Shown here: positions 54,124 through 62,999 of the stretch, one piece after another
How positions within the stretch are numbered: position 1 is the first letter of the stretch
How the letters are laid out: each line of letters starts with the position of its first letter
DNA from: CAZLQF01 sp964561545
GTDB lineage: Bacteria; Bacteroidota; Bacteroidia; CAILMK01; CAYYUA01
Reading direction: 5' to 3'
Assembly (NCBI GenBank): GCA_964561545.1
Contig: CAZLQF010000005.1
Location: 1 to 64,000 of the forward strand
DNA: 64,000 nt
Notes under the pieces: generated by a model
What the model saw: only the letters and a program-made list of their open reading frames with translations
Database searches by the model: none
Told to the model about the DNA's origin: nothing
Position numbers and translations under genes: made by a program

Positions 54124-54723
54124 TTAATTATTGGCCTTAAAAGATGGTAATAACATAGGTACTTCCTTTTGATAATTGATATAAGCATTGCCAAATTCTT
54201 GTACCAGTTTTCGTTCCTCAATTTTGATACCGATCAAAACGTAAATAAAAATCAATAAAACGCTAATAACACCTGCGAGGGTAAAATTGTAAATCAAATA
54301 ACCTCCTAAAACCACCATGGTACCAAAATAAACGGGATGGCGTACCATGCCAAACGGCCCATCTGTGTAAAGCTTTTTAAAAGGCTGTGTAGCTTTATTG
54401 GATTGAATTCCAATGAAAGGCTTCATATCGTGTTGCCCCATCACTCTTGCAACAATTAAGGAACCGGTAAAAGCAAACAAAACACCTGTGTATTTAATTA
54501 AAACGCTTGATTCTAATATCTGGATGGCCGGTAAATCATAAATATAGTAACCTATAAAAATAAGACCAGCTACAGCAATGAAGTTGTAAAGCAGGCGGTA
54601 AAATCGGGCAAAGAAAGGCATTTTATCTTCCACCCAACATTTGACATAATAACTCGCAAGCAAGCTATGAAATGTAAAGTAAAATATCCATAACATAGCA
54701 AGGATTGAATATTGTAAGATCAT
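54124..54723 (-). CDS. ICMT/NnrU-like integral membrane methyltransferase family protein
   Basis: This protein of about 199 residues has five or six predicted membrane helices. The C-terminal motif GPFGMVRHPVYFGTMVVLGG and EERKLVQEFGNAYINYQKEVPML match the SAM-binding part of isoprenylcysteine carboxyl methyltransferase-like and phospholipid methyltransferase proteins. The substrate is unknown. The ATG at 54723 (MILQYSIL) starts the first helix cleanly; the upstream extension to 54753 would overlap the frame leading into ruvB. Confidence 0.75.
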   Translation of the reverse strand: MILQYSILAMLWIFYFTFHSLLASYYVKCWVEDKMPFFARFYRLLYNFIAVAGLIFIGYYIYDLPAIQILESSVLIKYTGVLFAFTGSLIVARVMGQHDMKPFIGIQSNKATQPFKKLYTDGPFGMVRHPVYFGTMVVLGGYLIYNFTLAGVISVLLIFIYVLIGIKIEERKLVQEFGNAYINYQKEVPMLLPSFKANN

Positions 54724-54807
54724 AATAATTTGAAAGCAATTGAAGCTTTCCACGCGTTACTATTAAACAAATCTTCAGCTAAGCTCTTAAAATTTTATGA
54801 AATTTGT

Positions 54808-55872
54808 ATGAATGGTAACCAACAAATCTTACAATTAGTGGATCAGGAAAATTTTGAGCGCCCCCTTGATGATTTATCCCAACAAGAAAAGGAAGCAGAA
54901 CAGGAATTAAGGCCTAAGAGCTTTGAGGACTTCTTTGGCCAACATAAGCTGGTAGACAATCTCAAAGTTTTTGTAAGAGCCGCTTGGCAAAGGGGCGATG
55001 CATTGGATCATGTGCTTTTGCACGGTCCGCCAGGTTTGGGAAAAACAACCCTTGCTCATATCATTGCCTCTGAACTTAATGTAGGCATTAAGATCACTTC
55101 CGGACCTGTGCTTGATAAACCTGGGGATTTGGCAGGCCTTTTGACCAATTTGGAGGAAGGCGATATCCTATTCATTGATGAAATCCACCGTTTAAGTCCA
55201 GTCATTGAAGAGTACCTTTATTCAGCCATGGAGGATTTCCGGATTGACATTATGCTGGAAAGCGGCCCTAATGCTAAAAGCGTTCGCCTCAAGCTCAATC
55301 CTTTTACATTGGTAGGTGCAACTACAAGATCCGGGTTGCTTACAGCTCCTTTAAGGGCCAGATTTGGGATCAATTCAAGGCTGGAATACTATGATACAGA
55401 ACTCTTGGCCAATATTATTAAACGGGCGGCCAAAATATTGGATGTAGAAATAGAAGAAGCGGCAGCACAAGAAATGGCGAGGAGAAGCAGGGGAACGCCC
55501 CGGATTGCTAATGCTCTTTTGAGAAGGGTTCGGGATTTTGCACAAATAAAAGGAGAGGGGATCATTGAAATAAAAATTACCCAACATGCCTTAGATGCCC
55601 TGAATGTGGATACTGAGGGATTGGATGAAATGGACAATAAAATCTTATCGACCATAATTAAAAAATTTCAGGGAGGACCGGTAGGCTTAACTACAATTGC
55701 AACAGCCGTAAGTGAAGAAGCCGGTACCATTGAAGAAGTTTATGAGCCCTATTTGATACAAAAAGGATTTATTAAAAGAACGCCTCGTGGTCGTGTAGCT
55801 ACTGCCAAAGCTTATCAGCATCTTGGTATTGCCTTTAATAGCGAAACTGGAACTCCGGATCTCTTTGAATAG
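54808..55872 (+). CDS. ruvB: Holliday junction branch migration ATPase RuvB
   Basis: This 354-residue AAA+ motor works with RuvA and RuvC at recombination crossovers. Walker A is HGPPGLGKTTLAH, Walker B LFIDEIHRLSP, sensor 1 GATTRSG and the arginine-finger region LRARFGINSRLEYY. The C-terminal winged helix ends RTPRGRVATAKAYQHLGI. The frame is open from 54730, but MNGNQQILQLVDQ at 54808 begins the normal protein. Its gene is followed by queG, as in many Bacteroidota. Confidence 0.97.
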   Translation: MNGNQQILQLVDQENFERPLDDLSQQEKEAEQELRPKSFEDFFGQHKLVDNLKVFVRAAWQRGDALDHVLLHGPPGLGKTTLAHIIASELNVGIKITSGPVLDKPGDLAGLLTNLEEGDILFIDEIHRLSPVIEEYLYSAMEDFRIDIMLESGPNAKSVRLKLNPFTLVGATTRSGLLTAPLRARFGINSRLEYYDTELLANIIKRAAKILDVEIEEAAAQEMARRSRGTPRIANALLRRVRDFAQIKGEGIIEIKITQHALDALNVDTEGLDEMDNKILSTIIKKFQGGPVGLTTIATAVSEEAGTIEEVYEPYLIQKGFIKRTPRGRVATAKAYQHLGIAFNSETGTPDLFE

Positions 55873-56009
55873 GACTATAAGTTTTGAGAAAACTTACTTA
55901 CTTAGCCTGCAGCATAGATAAGTTTTATGGAAGCTTATTTTTGTAGCGCCACTTTTATTTGAATTTTATGAATGTTAAGTTAAATTGACAAATCGCTAAA
56001 TAGCTACCG

Positions 56010-56960
56010 ATGAGCCATAATCCAATGACAAAAGCGCGCCATACCCAAATGATAAGGGAGGAAAGCAAAAGGCTTGGCTTCTCTTACTGTGGTCTGGCAA
56101 AGGCTGAATTTCTGGAGGAGGAAGCTCCGGAATTGGAAAAATGGCTTAAAGAAGGGAAGCATGGGAAAATGGAATACATGGAACGGAACTTTGACAAGCG
56201 ATTGGACCCAACCAAACTGGTGCCGGGTGCCAAAACTGTTGTTTCGCTGATGTTCAATTATTTTCCGGATGATGAAGAGCAAAATGAAGCAAGCAGTTAT
56301 AAGGTTTCGAAATATGCTTATGGACGTGATTATCACAAAGTAGTTAAGAAAAAGCTTAAGCAATTACTGGATTTTATTCATAAACACATAGGACACGTAG
56401 AAGGGCGCGGATTTGTAGATTCTGCACCCATGATGGATAAAGCCTGGGCTAAAAAGGCTGGCATTGGGTGGATGGGTAAGCACACCAATATCTTGAATAA
56501 AGAGCAAGGGTCTTACTTTTTCCTGGCTGAATTGGTAATTGACTTAGAACTTGAGTATGATGCCCCAATGAAGGATTTTTGCGGGAGTTGCACCCGTTGT
56601 ATTGATGCCTGCCCCACTAATGCCATTACTGAACCTTATAAAGTGGATGCCAATAAGTGCATTTCTTACCTCACCATAGAGCTTAAGGAAGAAATGCCGG
56701 ATCAATATAAAGACCAACTCAACGGATGGATCTTTGGTTGCGATATATGCCAGGACGTTTGCCCGTGGAATAAATTCTCCAAAAAACATCAGGAGCCTGA
56801 CTTTGAACCACGAGAACCCATTAAGCGCTTTGAAGACGAGGATTGGGAAGAAATAACGGAGGAGATCTTCGAAAAACATTTCAAGGGCACTGCTTTGAAA
56901 AGAGCGAAGTTTGAAGGTTTAAAAAACAACATTAAAGCAGTGAAAGAGGGAAGGGGATGA
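56010..56960 (+). CDS. queG: Epoxyqueuosine reductase QueG
   Basis: This 316-residue cobalamin- and [4Fe-4S]-dependent enzyme makes the last step of queuosine in tRNA. GRGFVDSAPMMDKAWAKKAG and GWMGKHTNILN form the cobalamin and active-site part. The two ferredoxin-like clusters use CGSCTRCIDACPTNAI and CDICQDVCPWNKF. It is cytoplasmic. It follows ruvB by 137 bases in the same direction. The short HEAT-repeat domain of some homologues is absent. Confidence 0.95.
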   Translation: MSHNPMTKARHTQMIREESKRLGFSYCGLAKAEFLEEEAPELEKWLKEGKHGKMEYMERNFDKRLDPTKLVPGAKTVVSLMFNYFPDDEEQNEASSYKVSKYAYGRDYHKVVKKKLKQLLDFIHKHIGHVEGRGFVDSAPMMDKAWAKKAGIGWMGKHTNILNKEQGSYFFLAELVIDLELEYDAPMKDFCGSCTRCIDACPTNAITEPYKVDANKCISYLTIELKEEMPDQYKDQLNGWIFGCDICQDVCPWNKFSKKHQEPDFEPREPIKRFEDEDWEEITEEIFEKHFKGTALKRAKFEGLKNNIKAVKEGRG

Positions 56961-57027
56961 ATGATTGGTTTTTGAACTTAATCAGCGGTTAATAAAGAAG
57001 ATTATTCACAGATAATGGCTAATCAGA

Positions 57028-58989
57028 TTACGGTTTTTTTCCTGTTCCAATGACCTTAAATTCAGTTCTCCGATTAGCGGCCCTGCCTTCTTCTGTTTCA
57101 TTGGACTCAATGGGATCTTTTTCTCCATAGCCTTTGTAGGTAAGGCGATCAGCTTTGATGCTGCCCTTATTAATTAAATAGTGGTATACTTCCTTTGCCC
57201 TTTTTTTAGATAATTCCTGGTTGTAATTTTTAGATCCTTGATAGTCCGTATAGCCCCCTATTTCAATATTGACCTCTGGGTTATTGTTCATGAATTTAAC
57301 GAGCTTTTGTAGCTCTGTTTTAGACTTGCCTTTAAGTTTATAGGAATCTAATTCAAAAAAGATGTTCCGCAGCACGACCTTTTTTCCCTTCTCAATAGGC
57401 TGGAGGGGAATATCCCTGATATAGGGTTTGGTAGAATCATAGGACTTGACCGGTAAATGGTCTGAAAAAAACATGTAGCCCTTTTTATTGACGTTAAGGG
57501 CATAATTGTGGTCTGATTGGACCGGTACCAAAAACTGACCTGATTTTGCAGCTGAGTGGGACTTAACCGCCAATTCATTGGTTTCAAGGTTCAGTAGTTC
57601 AAAATCGGCTTTTAAAGGTTCCTTAGTTACGGCATTGTAAACTTTGCCTTTTAGATAAGTAATCGGCTTGGGCCTGATCTTTTCAGGTAGTTTAAAATGG
57701 TAAATATCATAATTGCCATAGCCACCTTCCATCTTAGAAGCAACAAATGCGGTAGTGGCATCAGCGGTAATAAAAATACTGATTTCGTCATCTTGGGTGT
57801 TAATTGGATAACCAAGATTTTTGGGCTCCTTAAACTTGCCGGTTACCGTATCTTTCTTGGTGTAAAATAGATCGGTACCACCCATGCCCAGCCGTTTTTT
57901 GGATGAAAAATAAAGCGTATGGTTATCCGGGTGAATGAAAGGGGATTGGTCTACACCACTTGTGTTAATAACTCGAAGATTTTCAGGTGCTCCCCATTCA
58001 CCGTTAGGTTTTCTTTTACTTTTCCAGATATCTAATTTACCGGAAGTCCCTTTGCGATCACTGGCAAAATATAGGGTTCTTCCATCGTAGGAGATCGAGG
58101 GTTGTGTTTCTTTAGCCGATGAATTCACAGGCCCCCCAAGGTTTTTAGGCTCGGTCCAAGTGCCATTTTTATACTTAGATAAGTAAATATCGCAACGCCC
58201 CAAACCATCCGGCCATTGACAACCGGTAAATAAAATGTAATTGCCATCCGGTGATATGGTAATAGCGCCTTCATTGTAATTTTTAGAATTTATACGGCCT
58301 TCTGCATGCTTAGCCTTTTGCCATGTTCCATCCTGCTTCTTCTTGCTGTAGAAAATGTCCTCATTAAACCTTTTCATCCCCAAGGATGTGGAATCTTCAA
58401 TGATTTTGCGTGTAAAAAAAAGCGTTTGCGCGTCTGCTGTCAATACAGGCCAGTATTCTCCTGCACTTGTATTGATATTGCCGCCTGCATTTTTTGGATC
58501 GTAAGGAAGCGAATCCTTCATGGCTTCAAGCCGAAATTTTGACTTTTTGATGTTTTTTTCTGCATAATCTTTGTACTTGTCCGGAGCATCCGGGAAATTG
58601 ACAAATTTTTGAAACTTTTGCTTGGCTTTATCATAATTTTTAAGCTGCATTTGAACCTTCCCAAGGTTGTAGTAGCTACCTGGGTATTCTGGTTGCTTTT
58701 TTATTAAATTTTGGTAAACAGCCTTTTCCTTTTTAAGCTTATTACGTTTATTAAAAGCTGTACCTAAAAGCATGTAAGCTTCCTTAAAACTTGAGTCTGC
58801 TTTTATGGCCTTTTTAGCAAGGGTTGCCACCTTTTTATACGCTCGTTGAGTTTGGTATTTATTGGCCTTGTAATAATATTGGCGGGCTTCAGGGTTTACC
58901 TGATCTTTTTGCTGGTCATCTTGCCCATTCAGGGCAAAACTTAGGGCTATAAAGAGTAAAAGGAAAAAACTAATCTTTTTTAAAGTCAT
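57028..58989 (-). CDS. PorE-like OmpA-family protein (TPR, PD40 propeller, CRD, OmpA_C)
   Basis: This 653-residue envelope protein has a signal peptide (FFLLLFIALSFALNGQ). TPR repeats cover residues 30-150. A PD40/WD40-like propeller covers 170-440 with ISPDGNYILF, ISYDGRTLYFAS and IHPDNHTLYFSS. A carboxypeptidase-regulatory-like domain follows near 450-530 (YLKGKVYNAVTKEPLKA). The OmpA peptidoglycan-binding domain has IEIGGYTDYQGSKNYNQELS and ANRRTEFKV. This is the order known for PorE (PG1058) of T9SS, although paralogues with other roles exist and a lipobox is missing. It starts 24 bases after tyrS and is likely in the same operon. The ATG at 58989 was preferred over 59004. Confidence 0.87.
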   Translation of the reverse strand: MTLKKISFFLLLFIALSFALNGQDDQQKDQVNPEARQYYYKANKYQTQRAYKKVATLAKKAIKADSSFKEAYMLLGTAFNKRNKLKKEKAVYQNLIKKQPEYPGSYYNLGKVQMQLKNYDKAKQKFQKFVNFPDAPDKYKDYAEKNIKKSKFRLEAMKDSLPYDPKNAGGNINTSAGEYWPVLTADAQTLFFTRKIIEDSTSLGMKRFNEDIFYSKKKQDGTWQKAKHAEGRINSKNYNEGAITISPDGNYILFTGCQWPDGLGRCDIYLSKYKNGTWTEPKNLGGPVNSSAKETQPSISYDGRTLYFASDRKGTSGKLDIWKSKRKPNGEWGAPENLRVINTSGVDQSPFIHPDNHTLYFSSKKRLGMGGTDLFYTKKDTVTGKFKEPKNLGYPINTQDDEISIFITADATTAFVASKMEGGYGNYDIYHFKLPEKIRPKPITYLKGKVYNAVTKEPLKADFELLNLETNELAVKSHSAAKSGQFLVPVQSDHNYALNVNKKGYMFFSDHLPVKSYDSTKPYIRDIPLQPIEKGKKVVLRNIFFELDSYKLKGKSKTELQKLVKFMNNNPEVNIEIGGYTDYQGSKNYNQELSKKRAKEVYHYLINKGSIKADRLTYKGYGEKDPIESNETEEGRAANRRTEFKVIGTGKKP

Positions 58990-59013
58990 AAAATAAATGC
59001 TCAAACGTCCAAA

Positions 59014-60291
59014 TCATTCAATACTTAAAAGGTAATAATTTTTCTTGCCCTTTTGTAGCAAAATGTAACGATTATTGATAAGGTCATTTTCAGAAATTTC
59101 ACTTTCAATATCTGATCTTTTGGTTTTGTTTACACTGATGGCGTTGCCTTTGATCATTTTCTTGGCCTCATTCTTTGAGGGTAGAACATTGGTTTCTACA
59201 GCAAGTAAGTCGATTAAGTTAATACCATTTTTTAAACGGCTTCTATCAACCTGGTATTGCGGTACCCCGTCCATAGCAGATAGTAGCGTGGATTCATCAA
59301 GCGAATTCAAATCTTGTGTGGTAGATCTTCCAAAAAGGATGTTGGAGGCTTTTACAGCCTTATCATGTTCTTCTTTGGAATGGATAAATGTGGTCACTTC
59401 TTCGGCCAGTTTTTGCTGTAAAATTCTTTGATGAGGCGCTTCATAGTGTTGTTTGGTTAGTGTTTCGATTTCCGCTTTGGTTAAAAAAGTGAAGATCTTG
59501 ATGAATTTTTCGGCATCAGCATCCGAAACATTGAGCCAGAATTGGTAAAAACGGTATGGAGAAGTCAACTCAGGATTTAAGTAAATGTTGCCCTTTTCTG
59601 TTTTGCCGAATTTGGAGCCATCCGTTTTGGTAACCAAAGGAGAGGTCACCGCATAAGCCTCGTCACCTCGTAAACGTCTTATGAGCTCTACCCCTGAAGT
59701 AAGGTTGCCCCATTGATCTGATCCACCCATTTGGACGGTACACTGATAATCTTCAAAAAGCCTGTAAAAATCATAAGCCTGCAAGAGTTGGTAGGTAAAT
59801 TCGGTGTAGGATATACCAGATTCCAACCTTGATTTAACTGAATCTTTGGCCATCATGTAATTGACGGTTAAATGCTTGCCAATTTCCCGTAAAAAATACA
59901 GTATGTTCATGCTCTGATACCATTCATAGTTATTGAGCATAAAGACTGGATTGGTATCAGAATGAATATCCAGATATTTCTGGAGTTGTTGTTGAAATCC
60001 GTTTATGTTTGAGTGGAGCTGCTCTTCTGAAAGCAGCTGGCGCTCTTGAGTTTTACCTGATGGATCCCCTATCATGCCAGTAGCTCCACCAAGCAAGGCA
60101 ATGGGTTGATGCCCGGCCCTTTGAAAATGCTTCAGAATAATGATCTGGACCAGGTTGCCAATTCCCAATGATGGTGCAGTAGGATCAAAGCCAATGTAGC
60201 CAAGCGTTTTGTGATTGTTCAAATGCTTTTGGCTGCCGGGGATCATGTCGTAAAATAGACCTCGCCATTTGAGTTCTTCTATGAAATCCAT
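59014..60291 (-). CDS. tyrS: Tyrosyl-tRNA synthetase with altered HIGH motif
   Basis: This 425-residue class I synthetase charges tRNA-Tyr. The body is standard: GYIGFDPTAP, GGATGMIGDPSGKTQER, VNYMMAKDSVKSRL, QMGGSDQWGNLTSG and the KMSKS equivalent KFGKT. A C-terminal S4-like domain ends it. The HIGH signature, usually HIGH or HIGN, reads G43-I-G-N46, so the first His is replaced by Gly. Fold and other motifs indicate a true TyrRS, and no second copy is in the window. The start at ATG 60291 (MDFIEELKWRG) is set by the -7 box at 60322-60329, which rules out 60339. Confidence 0.93.
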   Translation of the reverse strand: MDFIEELKWRGLFYDMIPGSQKHLNNHKTLGYIGFDPTAPSLGIGNLVQIIILKHFQRAGHQPIALLGGATGMIGDPSGKTQERQLLSEEQLHSNINGFQQQLQKYLDIHSDTNPVFMLNNYEWYQSMNILYFLREIGKHLTVNYMMAKDSVKSRLESGISYTEFTYQLLQAYDFYRLFEDYQCTVQMGGSDQWGNLTSGVELIRRLRGDEAYAVTSPLVTKTDGSKFGKTEKGNIYLNPELTSPYRFYQFWLNVSDADAEKFIKIFTFLTKAEIETLTKQHYEAPHQRILQQKLAEEVTTFIHSKEEHDKAVKASNILFGRSTTQDLNSLDESTLLSAMDGVPQYQVDRSRLKNGINLIDLLAVETNVLPSKNEAKKMIKGNAISVNKTKRSDIESEISENDLINNRYILLQKGKKNYYLLSIE

Positions 60292-60321
60292 TAAGCTTAT
60301 TTTGATTTGAAATTTACCTTG

Positions 60322-60329
60322 CAAAATTA
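60322..60329 (-). promoter_or_regulatory. -7 element (TAATTTTG) of tyrS
   Basis: A full TAnnTTTG match on the minus strand, 31 bases before the ATG at 60291. No well-spaced -33 TTG is seen. It would drive tyrS and the PorE-like gene. Confidence 0.42.
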
Positions 60330-60410
60330 GCCGATTCAAGGGAAATAATTACATCAAACCAAAAGCCTGTTTTGTTGCCTTTAATGTATTTATAATTCAG
60401 TTTAGCAGGA

Positions 60411-61286
60411 TTATGTTTCCATTTCCCGGTTGAGCCAAAAGCCGGAAGCCAACAATAAAAGCCCCCCAAAGATCATATTGATGGAAGGAACTTCATTGAA
60501 TATGAGATAACCCAATAAACTTGCCACTATTGGAGAAACTATAATATCAACTAAAGAATAAACATTAGCGGTTAGGTTTCTTAAAACCAAAGAGATGAAT
60601 AAATAAGCTACGCCAGTAGAAAAAACGCCCAAACAAATAACCCATAAAAGTATGGGTAACTTCATATCAATCGCAGCATAATCTATCAACTTAAAAACCG
60701 ATCCTGGGCCAAAAATAAAAAGGGTGGGTAATAGGATCAATGAGGCAATGGCCATGAACCAAACCACCATGCTGGGTGATTCACTTTTTCCCATATAGCG
60801 CATATAGCTGACAAGTGCCGCATAGGAAATCCCGGAAGTGAGCGCTGTCAAATTGCCCCAAATGGCTTCAGTTTTTAAGGGTTTGGCAATGATGATGCCC
60901 GTAAGTGCAATAATAAAAATAAAAATATGCTGCTTTTGGGCCCTTTCATTTAAAAACCAATAGGAGAAAATGAATACGAAGAAAGGGGCTATGCTCCAAA
61001 AAATGACCACATTAGCAATAGGAGCCAATGTCATGGCAATATTGAACAAACTAATCTGAAGCACAATAAATATCCCAATGATGACAATGGGCTTGGCATT
61101 GTTCTGGTCTAATCGCCAAAAGTCCTTTTTAATAAAGGGAACCGTGGCTAACAGGAATAAAAATGCAAAAAATACCCGGTAAAAATTAAGGGTAAAAACA
61201 GGGACGCTGTCTCCTGTCAATTTCACGAACACACCTATGGTAGCTTCGGCAAGGGTGATGAGGGTAAGGTAGAGGTACTTATGCAT
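60411..61286 (-). CDS. DMT-superfamily transporter (EamA domains)
   Basis: This 291-residue inner-membrane protein has ten predicted helices in two EamA repeats. The first half includes FYRVFFAFLFLLATVPFI and LAPIANVVIFWSIAPFFVF. The second has YAALVSYMRYMG, GVAYLFISLVLRNLTA and SPIVASLLGYLIFNE. Family members export amino acids or other metabolites; the substrate cannot be told. A complete promoter lies 33 bases upstream. Confidence 0.88.
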   Translation of the reverse strand: MHKYLYLTLITLAEATIGVFVKLTGDSVPVFTLNFYRVFFAFLFLLATVPFIKKDFWRLDQNNAKPIVIIGIFIVLQISLFNIAMTLAPIANVVIFWSIAPFFVFIFSYWFLNERAQKQHIFIFIIALTGIIIAKPLKTEAIWGNLTALTSGISYAALVSYMRYMGKSESPSMVVWFMAIASLILLPTLFIFGPGSVFKLIDYAAIDMKLPILLWVICLGVFSTGVAYLFISLVLRNLTANVYSLVDIIVSPIVASLLGYLIFNEVPSINMIFGGLLLLASGFWLNREMET

Positions 61287-61318
61287 GGGAGGGGTTTAAA
61301 TTTAATTTCTTGTCTAAG

Positions 61319-61347
61319 CAAATTTAGGTATTGGTTTAAAAAACCAA
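61319..61347 (-). promoter_or_regulatory. Complete promoter of the EamA gene
   Basis: On the minus strand, the -33 TTG at 61345-61347 is followed by an 18-base spacer and the -7 TAAATTTG at 61319-61326. Confidence 0.55.
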
Positions 61348-61790
61348 CCTTAATCCTAAATAAACCTCAAATAGGTGTTTTTGAATTAAACCCAAAAATT
61401 GAAGTAGAGCAGGATTAAGACCAATTTAGTTGTTGCAGTAAAAAGTTACTTAAAAGGCGACTTTAATAGGCATTCAATAACACTTGCAATTGTTGTAGCA
61501 TTTAAAAATTTCTGCATTAAAAATGAATTAAGATCTATTTGATCCTCATAATTCGCAAAACCTTAATTATTGAGCATTTTAATTGCCCTTGATTCGAAAT
61601 TTTATTTTATAAAATAATTTAATAAATTTTGGTAGAATTACTATTAATTTTTGGTTGAAGATCAGTATATCATTTAAATAAGAAAGTTGTAAGATTTTTT
61701 GGGTCAATAAGGATCGCCATTTATTAAATTTGATCGGAAAAAGCTTATATCTTGTTGCTTTTGATTAAATAAAAGTCCAATAAAATCCAA
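61348..61790. other. AT-rich intergenic region
   Basis: No gene is supported in these 443 bases, which are unusually rich in A and T with many short stops in all frames. They precede the palindrome and the DUF2892 gene. Confidence 0.4.
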
Positions 61791-61808
61791 AAATGACTTT
61801 TGTCATTT
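61791..61808. promoter_or_regulatory. Perfect 7-4-7 palindrome, putative Crp/Fnr-type operator
   Basis: AAATGAC, four T, then GTCATTT form an exact inverted repeat 55 bases before the ATG of the DUF2892 gene. The half-sites and spacing recall binding sites of Crp/Fnr-family regulators, such as those sensing low oxygen or nitric oxide. The regulator itself is not in the window. Confidence 0.5.
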
Positions 61809-61863
61809 ATGCTTACAAAGATACCGCTTAATTTAGCATCATCAATTTCAAAAATTAAGTGTT

Positions 61864-62070
61864 ATGCAAAAGAATATGGGAACTTCGGACCGTATAATAA
61901 GAGCTTTGGTAGCTATAGCCATTGGGATTCTTTATTTTACCAATGTTATTACGGGTGCATTGAGCGTCATCTTAATGATTGCCGCCATTGTCTTTTTATT
62001 AACCAGTTTTGTTTCGGTTTGTCCTTTATATGGGATTTTAGGTACTCGAACCAATAAGGATGCCAAATAA
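61864..62070 (+). CDS. DUF2892 small inner-membrane protein
   Basis: This 68-residue protein has the DUF2892 pattern: a basic N-terminus (MQKNMGTSDRIIRALVAIAIG), two hydrophobic helices and the ending SVCPLYGILGTRTN. The domain is also found fused to rhodanese in YgaP. Its role is unknown, though family members are often tied to sulfur or low-oxygen physiology. The palindrome at 61791-61808 suggests specific control. It is monocistronic. Confidence 0.87.
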   Translation: MQKNMGTSDRIIRALVAIAIGILYFTNVITGALSVILMIAAIVFLLTSFVSVCPLYGILGTRTNKDAK

Positions 62071-62085
62071 GTTGAGCAAAGGATA

Positions 62086-62725
62086 ACAGGTCGTATTGAA
62101 CACCGCTTTTGCTTGGATTTGGGCTTATCTCAAGCTATTGGTTCAAAAGTTAAAACGTCCATAGCCCTTAAGGGCCTCGGAACCATTCCTTTTATAACAA
62201 TGGAAACACTTGCAGCAAGCACAAGGAGTTAAGGTACCAAGGGCTCATTATTGATCATGTTTTTGGAGGCAATATTGGACAATCTTTGGTGGATCGTTTT
62301 AAAAATTTATACTTATCTGAAGAAAACGGAGTAGGTTCCTTTTAGTATCCCATTGCCCCAAAAAATTACAGCTCAAGTAAAGTATCAACTTGCTTTGGCA
62401 ATCACAAGCCAAAGTCAACATTCATATGCTACTTATATTCAAGGATTGCGAAATGGTGCGCTTGAAATGCTTAAGTTTGGGTTATCAACGGCATTTCAAT
62501 CAAACCTTAATGACCGGTGTATCTTTGTCAGCAGGAATTTGTAATGACTGGGCTATGGGCATATTGGCGGGGGTTAAGATTGGACCCGATTTTAGGTTAA
62601 CCTTTAATTCTGATAACATAAGAGCTGTGCTTAATCCAGAATGGGGTACTGCCTTAGATTTTGGTTTTAATGCAAGCTGGTGGATTTTTTTAATAAGCTA
62701 TTGCAGCGAATTACCTTTTTATTGA
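62086..62725 (+). pseudogene. Decayed gene, probably an outer-membrane beta-barrel protein
   Basis: Three frames in succession give a coherent, beta-strand-like protein. The first reads RIEHRFCLDLGLSQAIGSKV. The second reads YQGLIIDHVFGGNIGQSLVD and FKNLYLSEENGVGSF, then a stop. The third reads CLSLGYQRHFNQTLMTG, AMGILAGVKIGPDFRLTFNS, RAVLNPEWGTALDFGF and NASW. Alternating hydrophobic residues and aromatic girdles fit a membrane barrel. There are frameshifts near 62233 and 62390 and internal stops. No intact start or signal is visible. I cannot name the family with certainty. Confidence 0.5.
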
Positions 62726-62999
62726 TATGTATCAAAAGATAACCCAAACCTATAATGATCTCATCATTTCAACTAATTTACATATCTTAAAAATGAGAAA
62801 AGTGCTATTTTAAATTTTTGTCCTGGATTATGCCTTTAATCATAAACTCCAGAATAGAACTATAATCTCAAAGCTTAGTTCCAAGTATCTTATAGTATAA
62901 GACTCGCGAAGGTTGATTTCAATTGGTTAAATACTGAATTTGTAGCCTTTACCAAATTTTGGCTTAATTTGCGCTTATAATCAATAAACGTCCAACAAT

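Noticed and set aside
61800..62057. 85-codon frame overlapping the DUF2892 gene
   Set aside because: It is the shadow of the DUF2892 gene in another frame and starts inside the palindrome.
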